64,000 nucleotides of DNA from Symsagittifera roscoffensis (taxonomy: Eukaryota > Xenacoelomorpha > Acoela > Convolutidae). This document shows positions 1-11,000 of this stretch, in pieces. The stretch spans positions 14,918,660 through 14,982,659 of the forward strand of contig NC_087069.1 in assembly GCF_963678635.1 (NCBI RefSeq), in the 5' to 3' direction. The translations under genes were made by a program, and so were the position numbers. Each line of letters starts with the position of its first letter. The stretch's first letter is position 1. The notes beneath the pieces were generated by a model. That model was not told the origin of the DNA. It made no database searches and worked only from the letters and a program-made list of their open reading frames with translations.

Positions 1-1034
1 GACAGCCCCAACTACAGGTTAAGAATTTCAGATTTTGAACAAAGAGGTTTAATTTAAGTTTTCGGAAATTTTTTGAAAAAATGACAAAAAACGTGTCATA
101 TCTGGAAAACTAAAAGGTTTTGAGCTGTCACATTTGGAGGCAAAATTCGCAACTCCTGAGAAACTGAGACAACTCTGACAGACCCTAATACAGACTTGAG
201 AACATCAAACTTTAAAGAAAAAATTAAATTTAAGTATTCTGAAATTTTTTTGAAAAAATCACAAAAAACGTCATATCTAGAAAACTTAGAGATTTTGAGC
301 AGTCATATTTGGAGGCAAAGATCCTGAGAGTACCCTGAGAAAACCTCACTATAGAGATGGGAACTTCAATTTTTGTGTAACTTTTTATATCTAAGTTCTG
401 GGGAAAATTTTTCTATATCTAAGTTCTCGGAAAAAGTCCTAAAAACGTCATATCTCGAAAACTTCAAAGATTTGAGCAGTCATATTCAGAGGCAATATTA
501 GCAACCCTTGAGAGTACCCTCACAGTTTCCAACAACAAGATTGAGATTTTCACAAAGCTTTGGAACTTTTTAAAATCTAAGTTTTTGAAAATTTTTGAAA
601 AAAAAATCATAAAAAACGTCATATCTCCAAAACTACAAAGATTTGAGAAGTTAGATTTAGAGGCAAGATTCGCAACCCCTGAGAATACCTTGACAGCACC
701 CAACTACAGCTTGAGAGTTTCAAAAACTGAGGAAAAAAATTTCAAAATTAAAATTTCTAGAAATTTTTGTAAAATCTCGAAAACTGCCGTATCTCGTAAA
801 CTAAAAGGATTTAGTTATTTATAATTGGAGGCCAGAATCGAATAACCTTGGAAAACCCTGACAACATTACACTATTGGTTTGCTAATTTCTGACGAAAAC
901 TTGATGGAATAAACACAGAACTTAAACTGGAAAACCGAAAAAAAACCTTAACCATTGCTATATACGATATACCTTAAACGTGCAAAAATTCTTTTGTTAA
1001 ACATGCGAAAATAATACATTGAAAAAGCTTAAAC
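1..1034 (+). repeat. ~175-bp tandem array with conserved unique tail (copy 1)
   Basis: Five diverged units recur every ~170-178 bases, each with a block close to CGTCATATCTcGAAAACTA, then TTTGAGCAGTCATATTTGGAGGCAA, then a CCCTGAgAgTACCCTGACAGC block. The array ends in a tail (about 850-1034, with TTAACCATTGC.ATATACGATATA) found once more, in the same orientation, after the array near 44.3 kb. The window cuts the left end. There are only short chance ORFs. The family is unidentified. Confidence 0.8.
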
Positions 1035-1939
1035 ATGGCGAGATAGTGAAGGTCGCATTTAAATACATAATAGATTTGAGCTAAGGTGATTTTACTTCTA
1101 TGTTTTCGCGTGAGAAAGTAGCTCTGGGCTATAGTTCTACGTAGCCTTGGTGCTCAGAGCAAAAAATAAAATCAAAGATTTTTTAAACGGCAAATTCAGT
1201 ATCAACAATTCATCAAATTTAAACCACAACCTAAACAACAAAAATAATTTCTCAATTTACAGATCAATTTTCATATAGAATTTATAATTTCTTTAATATA
1301 TAACATCATATTTTTAAATTAGCCCACTCCAAATTTACAAACAGCACAGTTTTGTAGTTTTTAATTCGTCAATTTTATCCATAGCGAAAAACGAAAGCAA
1401 AAGATTCTATAACAGCTGAAATATGCGAGCAAATATCTGCATTTGCATTCAAACAAACTTCAAATATTTACAAATAAACTAAGAAGTGCTCAAAACTGCA
1501 CATTAGACAATATCCGAATAGTAGTGTTCGTTAAATCTGACGACAGAAACTTAGACGACTGGAGACTACACTACCACATAACATTAAGATGTCAAGCTAT
1601 TAAGCCAGAATAAAGTTGCAGCTTTTTGATTGGCTATTTTTCTCATTAACACTCCTGAAACTAGCGTTAAAAGTAATCGCGCTGTTTCTCTTCGTTCTTA
1701 TTTGCTTGTCTTCACAAAAAAAGTTTGAATATAATTGTCGTCTTAACCGCTGTCGTCTTATTTGCTGCGCACTCGAATATACTATAGCACGTAAATTGCC
1801 TGATTTTTTTTGTAGTTTATGACCTAAACTTTAGGTATTGCGTTTTTTTTAAGTAGCGCCAGGCTGAATACCTAGTTGGTACAAAAAACAACATTAACAA
1901 CATAGAGATCCGATTATCACACAGTGTAATGTCCACTAT
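1035..1939. other. AT-rich stretch, no gene seen
   Basis: No coding signal or clear repeat is visible between the tandem array and the tmem181 3' end. The 68-codon plus-strand ORF at 1616-1822 has no splice context and reads like chance sequence. Confidence 0.5.
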
Positions 1940-1945
1940 TTTATT
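1940..1945 (-). promoter_or_regulatory. TMEM181: polyadenylation signal of tmem181
   Basis: AATAAA read on the minus strand, about 57 bases past the tmem181 stop codon. This is a normal spacing for a short 3' UTR. Confidence 0.6.
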
Positions 1946-2001
1946 ACAACCCAGAAACTTCAACTCTGTTGTTTCTTTCTATTATTGTTTGTTAGTCCTT
2001 T

Positions 2002-2071
2002 CTAGTCGGAGTCGCTCATCAATTTCGCTCCCATGCGTTGACCATTCACCATTCCTGCGCCAGATTTACCC
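2002..2071 (-). CDS. TMEM181: tmem181 exon 13 with stop codon
   Basis: Acceptor AATTTTTTCAG. Encodes 22 residues ending in SDSD, then TAG at 2004-2002. The vertebrate protein ends ESDSD. The vertebrate SDYEEMPL stretch has no counterpart here. Confidence 0.9.
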
Positions 2072-5000
2072 CTGAAAAAATTTGAAAAACACGATGAAAA
2101 ACTTCAAAACGCCAAAAAAACACGTTTAGAAACACAATTTATAACGTGCTTTTTTCCCAACTATGAATTTGTTCATTGCATTGCAGGAAGAAATCGTAAA
2201 AAAATGAAAATATACATATTTAAGCTCGGAGTTAAAATCAGACGAAGTTCGTGGTTTACACAAAGAACACATGCTTACTTTGGACTATAAACAACTCTTT
2301 AAGCTACTACGACAAGTGAAAGTCTTGAAATACTATTGGGCGAAGAATTCTCTGGGTCCAATTAAAACAACTGTGACCAGAAAAAATACATATCAACAAA
2401 AATGCAAATGTTTTCGACAATTAATCAAAACTCATCGGTAAAGTTATCACTAAACATGAACAGAAATTTTAATTTAGAGTTTCTAATGTAGCTCTTTAAG
2501 CTGGATTACAATTAGTCATGAATCTACTAAATATGAATAATTTAAGGAAGGCTGTTGAAACTGAAATTAGTAGACATGCACATTCAACTTACAAGAGAGG
2601 TTCTGTTTTCAAGTTCGAATTAGGAGACTCAATCATCAGTCTCAAGCCCTTCATCCTAGCAGCAGACCAGATTAAATTTAATTCAATCAGATGATGAATC
2701 AGACAATGGGAAGTTTTACTGTTGTCCTAGACATTAATGTATAACACAAGCGAGATCCCTTCAACTTTTTCCTACTCCCTATTACCAGATTCGCTACTAC
2801 GTATAAAATTCATATCTACTTAACCAGTAAATTCGTTCTGCTAAGGGGATAGATTCAATAATAGGAACCACAGGGGGAGGGGGGCGTTCGTTACTAAAAA
2901 CCCCAGGGCGGCAACAGTTAGAGAGATCCCACAAGCGTTGCTTGCATTACATAGTTCACGTCTTCCAATTGTGAAAAATTTTCGCGCGCACACCAATTCT
3001 TAAGATAATTTATACAAGCTTTTGTCTTACTGCCCCCTCACCATCAATGTCTACGTAAAAAAATTTTCGAAATCTTTGCTCAATCATTACGAAATATTTC
3101 ACAAACGCCAACAAATAAACTCTTTGATTCCTTACCTAAACTTATAAAACCAACTTATTCAACTAAGAAATAATTCATGTTCATTTTTTGTAACTAGTTC
3201 TTGTAAAAAAAAATATAGCATTTCCTGCAGCACACAAATCAAATTAGATATCTTATCGTAAAAGAAGTACCAATTGTAGCATGTTTGAATTAATATATCA
3301 CTGATGTGATTACAAAATAGACAGTGAAAAACTATCCACAGACAAATCCCAAGCCCAGAATAGATTGAAAATGATAACATGGAAACATCTACTAGCGTGT
3401 CAAACAGACCTCTGTTAGTTAGACCTATGCAAATTATTAATACTACACTTAGATTGCAAGGTGTTCTCAGAAATTCTCTTTTTACGTCAGCAAAAAATCT
3501 TGCGGTTGTCTGTGATGTAATCTTATCTAATGTGCCTGCTGACTCACCCGTACATTACGTCATCATCTGACTCGTCATTTAGCATGGAGAAGGCGGGATT
3601 GTCCCGAAAGTGACCATCTGAATCAGAACACACACGATTTGAGCGCGAAACTAACCATTTTGCTCAGACGATGAGATCCAAGAAACTTTTGATTTTTTGA
3701 TGTACGAAAATTTTGATGTGGAGGGAGTACTCTAAATCTTTAGAACACCTAATTTGGTTTTTGAGCTCTCCTGAAACCCTTAACGAGCTTTATATAAATT
3801 GTTTGAGAAAAACGCCATTCCTGAAACCCTTAACGAGCTTGATATAAATTGTTTGAGAAAAACGCCATTCCTGAAACCCTTAACGAGCTTTATATAATTT
3901 GTTTGAGCAAAACGCCATTTTTGACCTCCTTTTCAAAAACTGAAACCCTCCACAACCAAAAACCTTAACCTCTTAACTGTCTTATTACCTGTGTATGCGT
4001 TTTTGGCGGGTGAGTACACGAATGCTAGAGTGTAGACGTAGAAGTTTAGTATGGAGTAGAGGGAGAGGAACTCGGCGGCATTGCTGTATCGGGACATGAT
4101 TCCCCCTCCGAACGCCTCCCCGTCCGTCATCCGGAGACCATATCTGATGAACAATAGGCTGCAGCTGAAAAGATACGCACATCAACAAAATCACATTAGA
4201 ACTTATGTCGATTTTGAAAGGCAAAAAAGCTACTAAGTGAAGCTAAAATATAATACAAAGTGAAGCCAAAATATAATAATTAAAATAATTATAACTGTTT
4301 TTAGCCAATTTCATAGAATACAAACTATTTCACTGAAATAATGTTTATGGCAAAAAATAACATTTTTAATGGCTAAAAACATGCCAATGTACATGAAAAG
4401 AACTGCCCATGATTTTTCAATTTGGAGTAAAATGTGGTATATCAACTGTCAACTTATCTTACCATGCAATGATGATGATAAAAGTCAAGATGGTGAGAAA
4501 CTTCAGTCTAACGTCTGAAACAGAAACAGCTCATCAAAAAACGCCACATTCGAGGAACCTAAACCTGGCTAATTAAAAAAAACGAGAGTCCTCCTAGTCT
4601 TTATATTTGTAAGCCAGTAAAAATTAACTCTGACAGCACGATAACCCTGGATCAGAAACAAATTATTCTTAATAATTTTGTTATCAATATAGAGAGAATG
4701 TAACACAGGCGCGGATCTAAGAATTTCTCGAGTGGGGCTGATTTTCAGGGGGACACTGTAACAGCTACCATGCACGAGAATTTCTATGCAGTAGATTCCC
4801 AGGCACCTTCAATCTAGCTTCAAAAATCAACCCGTTCTTCGATGTCTCAAATACTAACCAAAGTAGGGAAGAGAAGTCAACTCCGTCCATGCTCTGATGA
4901 TGAGGAAGAGTAAATATAATACATACACGCCCAGGGCCACGAAGAACACAATGCGAAGGGGCTAAAAAGGCAACAGCAATTACAATTAAAAGACATGCCA

Positions 5001-8000
5001 GCCAACCAAAAAAAATCAATTGCCTTCGTTTAATTTTCATATATATATATTTTAACGTAGATATGAAAAGCACCAAAGTTAGATATACAATCAAGGATTT
5101 TCTCGAGGAGGAATTTTCGTGAAAAAATTTCGAAAATTTTGTCGACCTTTTTTTAATAGGTCGAAAAAATTGATTTTCTGATCTCTTCCAAATCACTATT
5201 AAGATCCCGTTTTGACCAAATTTTTGGCGCCGCAGGCGAATTTTTGAAAAAAAACAGGCCAAAGAAGGCCTTTTTTGGAACATTTTGACCAAAAAATCGC
5301 GTTTTTTCGGCGCGCGCTCCCCCGTCAAAATCAGTATATTTTGGAGCCAAAGGCGCCTTTGCAAAAATTTTAGGGCCAGTTAGCCAAAAATTCATATCTC
5401 AAACTACAAAGGGAGACACTTTGGGTCGGCAGGGGTCGAATCCCTGCGGGGGCGTCCCCCCTAAATCCGCTGGTGTATACAATGGAAGAAGACGCTTAAG
5501 TTGTATGCACTTATAACAAGACACGCTAATGCAAACGATTCATTTCGCGACCACGCAGCAACTATACTAGTTATCTTTTGCTTTAGATGTGCCAAATCCC
5601 TAAATAATCTTATCGGTTTCAACAACAAAAAAAACAAAGCGGCTAACAGACAGTTGGAAGAGAGTGAATGAAAGCAAATAAATAGAAAAAAATACTGACT
5701 TTTTAAAAAAAAATCTCATATTTCGAAAATCGGAGAACAAAAATGACCTTGAAGCTCCTCTTTGAATTTCTAGACTAATTTATGATTGACATTTTTTTGA
5801 TAAAATAAACCCAATTTGAGAAAACTGGATCAATAGGTAAACTTTTATTTCGCTGAAATCTGAAAATTAAATTCCATTTTCGAAACTAGCAGTTGGTCAG
5901 GAATTTTCGCTGTTCGATAGTGGAGTTTGCCTTCTTTTTAACAAAGGAAATCAACTGAACTTGAAAAGACCTAAAAAGTCAAACCGCCAAAAACTAATCA
6001 GCCTGCACAAATTTTCCCTGAAAAAATCATCACTACCTCCATAAGAGTCTGAACTACGTTCATCGACTTTTAAAAACGGAACAATCTTAGCTAACAATTT
6101 ATATATATGCATTTGTAGGTGTGATGCTAACCGTGTAGTTTTTGAAGTCGTAGTCAGTGGAGTAAGTTGGGTCAGTGGTCTTGTGATAGCTCTCCCAGGA
6201 GGCAAAGAATAGAGCCAGCATCCAAATAGACCCCACCAAGGTGATCTTCGGAATGTAGAACAGACAAACACCCCTCTCCTAAACATGGTATATGCCACCA
6301 TTCTTTGTTTTCTTGAAAACATTTTTTTGAATTAAAAATGTTCTAAGTCCAAAAAACGTGTCGAACTTTTAAGAGACCAGTCCATAAGTAACGGCAATTA
6401 ATGACAAAACATCCAAAAACATTAATCACATCTCAACAATTAATCATATCTCAACAATTAATCGTAAGTCCTATTATCTATAGACAGATTTAAAAAAAAT
6501 TCCGATTTCGTAATCTTATTTTCCACCATTGTTGATTGTTTTTCAACCTATCGTATATAGCAGCCACATCTCATTGCGTAAAGGTCTTAAAATTCAACAA
6601 AAAACACCAAAAACAATTGTTTCATGCCTGTGTTCTGAGTCCATGGTAGGTGCACACCCAGAACATGAGCAGGGCGCCACAGAAGGAAGTCTGGAAGAGG
6701 GCGTCGAACAGATTGGGCACCCAGCTGCTTACCAGGAATGTCAGGGCAAATAGAGGGTCTGAAAAAATCACACAGTTGTTCGATATCTGATATTGCATGA
6801 GATAGGGAACGATTTATATTGGCAAAAAGGAAATAATACTCACTGTTGTAGAGTAATAAAAGGGGCAGCAGAATTACAATCCACCTGAAAAACAAACAAA
6901 TTATCAAAAATTATTAAAGTTTTCTTTTTGCAAAACGAATACTATCAATAATAAAATAAGGAAACATAGGCGCTACGCGCAATACACCGAAGGCATAGAA
7001 ACTGAAGCAAAAACCAAACAACTTGAACAACTAATAATTGAAGAATAACAGTTCTAGAACAAAAAATCGTACTAACACATGTATACACCAAAATTTTACT
7101 ATATTGACAAAGGGCCTGAAATAACAGTTCGTGAGCTAAAAATCGTACGAACACATGTATACACCAAAATTTTGCTATATTGGCAAAGATCATGAAATAA
7201 CAGTTCGAGAGCTAAAAATCGTACTAACACATGTATACGTCAAATTTTTGCTATATTGACAAAGATCATGGAATAACAGTTCTAGAGCTAACAATCGTAC
7301 TAACACATGTATACACCAAAATTTTGCTATATTGACAAAGATCATGGAATAACAGTTCGAGAACTAAAAATGGTACTAACACATGTATACAATAAAATAA
7401 ATAAACATAAATAAATAAATGAATAAATAAATACATACATGAATAATAAATAAAAGCAAAACTAAATGAAAGAAAATAATTAAATAAATATAGCAATAAA
7501 TATCAACGAATAAACAAAACACACCTGATAAATAAATAAACAATAAAAAAATAAATCAATACATAAATAAATAAATACATACATAAATAAATAAATAAAT
7601 AAATAAATAAACGCAAAACTGAAATGTACAAATAATTAAATTAACATGAAAAAATATATATCTCATGAACAAATAACCAAACAAACAGACCCATAATATA
7701 AATAAATGAAAGTAAATGAATTAAATAAATACACATACATAAATAATAAAAGCAAAACTAAATGAAAGAAAGAATAATTAAATAAATATAGAAATAAATA
7801 TCAACAAATAAACAAAACACACCTGATAAATAAATAAGCAATAAAAAAATAAATCAATACATAAATAAATAAATAAATACATAAATGAATACATAAATAA
7901 ATAAATATATAAATAAATAAAAGCAAAAGTGAAATGTACAAATAATTAAATAGACATGAAAAAATATATATGAACAAATAACCAAACAAACAGACCCATA

Positions 8001-11000
8001 ATATGAATAAATGAAAATAAATAAATGAAATAAATACACATACATAAATAATAAAAACAAAACTAAATGAAAGAAAGAATAATTAAATAAATATAGAAAT
8101 AAATATCAACAAATAAACAAAACACACCTGATAAATAAATAAGCAATAAAAAAATAAATCAATACATAAATAAATAAATAAATACATAAATAAATACATA
8201 AATAAATAAATAAATAAATAAATAAAAGCAAAAGTGAAATGTACAAATAATTAAATAGACATGAAAAAATATATATGAACAAATAACCAAACAAACAGAC
8301 CCATAATATAAATAAATGAAAATAAATAAATTAAATAAATACACACGCAGAAATAATAAAAGCAAAACTAAATGAAAGAAAGAATAATTAAATAAATAAA
8401 CAAAACACGTGATAAAAATAAACAAAAATAAATATGTACATACATAAATTATAAATAAATATAAGCAAACTAAACATAATTAAATAAATAGAAGAACAGA
8501 TAATTAAATAAATAAAGATGAACAAATAAAGAAACAAACATACGCAATCACGTGACATAGCGCGATATAGTCCAGCCCACATGATAATTGATAACTGTGG
8601 ACGTTATTTGTCGACACTTGACAACAGACAACATTAAAAAAAAAACCCCGTTACACGATACCATAACACCTTGACTTAAGTCTTCGGTGTAATTATGGTG
8701 ATCATTTACAATAGTCTGTTGTACATTAATGAAACAATACTTTTAAGCATTCATGCTAAAACTGGAATATTTTATGCTGGAATTGTCAATTCTTAAAACT
8801 TGAATATTTTCATGAAAACAAAATCCTCTAGGACAAACATCTTTTTACCATGCCTCTTAAAATACCTCTTATGCCCACAAATAACTATGAATAGGGCAAC
8901 TCACTTCTGTTCTATAGTCCAATCCTTGATTGAAAATTTCCTCATGGAGTGGGCAAAGAGACAGATGGCTGCAAATGTTATCACTAGGAACCCGAATCTG
9001 AACCAGATCTCCAGCTGGGTGAAGTTCGGGTTGAATGTCTGCCACGTAAAGATGACCTGGACGAAGACATTGAATTTAAAAAATAACTAAAACTTTTTGA
9101 CATTTTAAACGTACTCATTCATTTTTGCTTACGATTGTTAATCTAGATCTCTAAGATAAAAATTTTTGTACAACTTTTAAACAGAAGATTCTCCTAGGCC
9201 ATTATTTTTTTCTTTTCGAGGCAAAGGAGAGCTGTCACATTTTTCAAAAAAAAATTCAAAGTTCTTCAATATAGCTATAATAGACATTCACATCTATAAT
9301 CAACGGAATCAATGGTTGAGCATATGCAAATTTTGAACTTGATAGCTCATTCCATCTACCTTTACAATAGGGCAGGGGCGGGGGGGGGGGGGTATTAAAG
9401 AGATCTAAAGAACGAATCAGCAGCATCACTTGTTCCATAGTGGAAGTGGTGTTTGTAGTGTTTCTACCTCTCTGATGGGGTGTGGGAGGGAGTTGAGGGA
9501 GTGGAACTGGACTATGACTGTGTAGAGCAGGTACTGCAAGTGGCCCAAATGCATCACCAGGAACTCACTGCATGTCTAAAACACATGATCACAAATCAAA
9601 TTTCAAATAATATACTGAACACATCAATTGTATTTTAGCGCTCGTTTATCACACCATATACGGCAAAAAATTCAACACTAAAATGAGCGACTTTGGTTCC
9701 AAAAATATCCTTGCGTAATAAAATAAAAAAAAACGAAAAGAAAAACACCTTTCTGATAATGACAAAAGGCAGACCTTCTCGCATTACACTTAAAATTTGG
9801 CAAGTAAGGAACATGCGGAATAGAAAACTGAGACAACTATTAATTATTGGTGACGTACATCCCGGTGACACTGGAGTAGACGCGTGCGTTCGTTGGAGTC
9901 CTTGTTGACCTCGTAGCCATAGTTGTTGTCCTCCTTGCCCAGAATCTTCACATTCATCCCAAACGGCTCACTGTACTTGCCCGCAGCTGAAAACAAACAA
10001 TCCCGAATCCCGTTTAAAATAACACTTAGTTATACAGTCTGTAAATGGGTAATCAAAATTGACTTCAAAGTGAAGACGGGGTCGGGTATTTAACTACACC
10101 CGCTGAGCCGTACAAATGACTAATCCAACGCTTAAGCATATACTTTTATTGTGACTATTTTTTTCAATTTGTAAAAAAAAATGGGAATTACACTAATCTA
10201 CGAGCACACTAGCTGCTTCATTGATTCCTAAGGGAAAAAAATAAGAGACCATGCATTTATATGGTATCAAGCTTCCGCTTTGTTTCAGCTTATAATTTAG
10301 CTACGACCCTATCAAAAAAAAAGCTAATTTCATCGGAAAAACAAGATCTGACGGTTCGTATAACACCGGGCTTCGCTAGCGCGAAAATATTCTTGTTCAA
10401 ACTTATCTGATATTAATTTATACCAGAGAAAAAATACTTCTTGGATACCCAATTAACTTAAATATAACTTAAATACTCACATGCAGAATTATTAGTGAGT
10501 ATTTGACACCAGAGGTACAACTGCTGATTGAATGAGGAGAGGTAGGGTGAGTCTAGGAAGAAGGGACCCCTGTCTAACTTCAGTTCCTCCTTCGCTATGT
10601 GGGGCATCTCACTGCTGTGAACTACTTCAGAATAGACAACTGGAGGACCTGCGGCCAAACAAAAGAAAGGTTGTAATTTATTTAAATTATTTAGAGAACT
10701 TTTTGAATTGTTCAAATTAAACAATTACAGATAAAGCTAAGATAGACGGTACCAGTGCAAGGGGCACAGCATGTTCTCAGCGTTCTAACTTAAGTTTCCC
10801 CAAAAATTTATGGTAAAATTTCATTTGTTGGAGAAGTTTCAAGTTGATTGAAAACTTCAGAACAATTTCCATCTCTCAGATTTCGAAATAAAAATCAAAT
10901 TTAAGCTGTGAAATTCTTACTTAAGCTCTTAAGGGTAATTTTTTTTTTCATAAAACAAACTCAATTAGAAAATTTAAGCTCAACTAGCGGTAGGATTAGC

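Noticed and set aside
4765-5364. 199-codon minus-strand ORF
   Set aside because: It overlaps tmem181 exon 9 in a different frame and is stitched from intron and transposon-like sequence; no splice or family support.
5418-5440. T-arm-like GCAGGGGTCGAATCCCTGC
   Set aside because: No D-arm, anticodon arm or acceptor stem around it; it looks like the GC-rich end of a DNA transposon.
7266-8582. Several minus-strand ORFs of 60-88 codons rich in Phe/Ile/Leu/Tyr
   Set aside because: They are the translation of AAAT microsatellite DNA, repeat with its period and have no gene context.
9380-9392. Poly-G run (13 G) as a G-quadruplex regulator
   Set aside because: A single homopolymer within an intron; no spaced G-tracts and it may be a sequencing-prone run.
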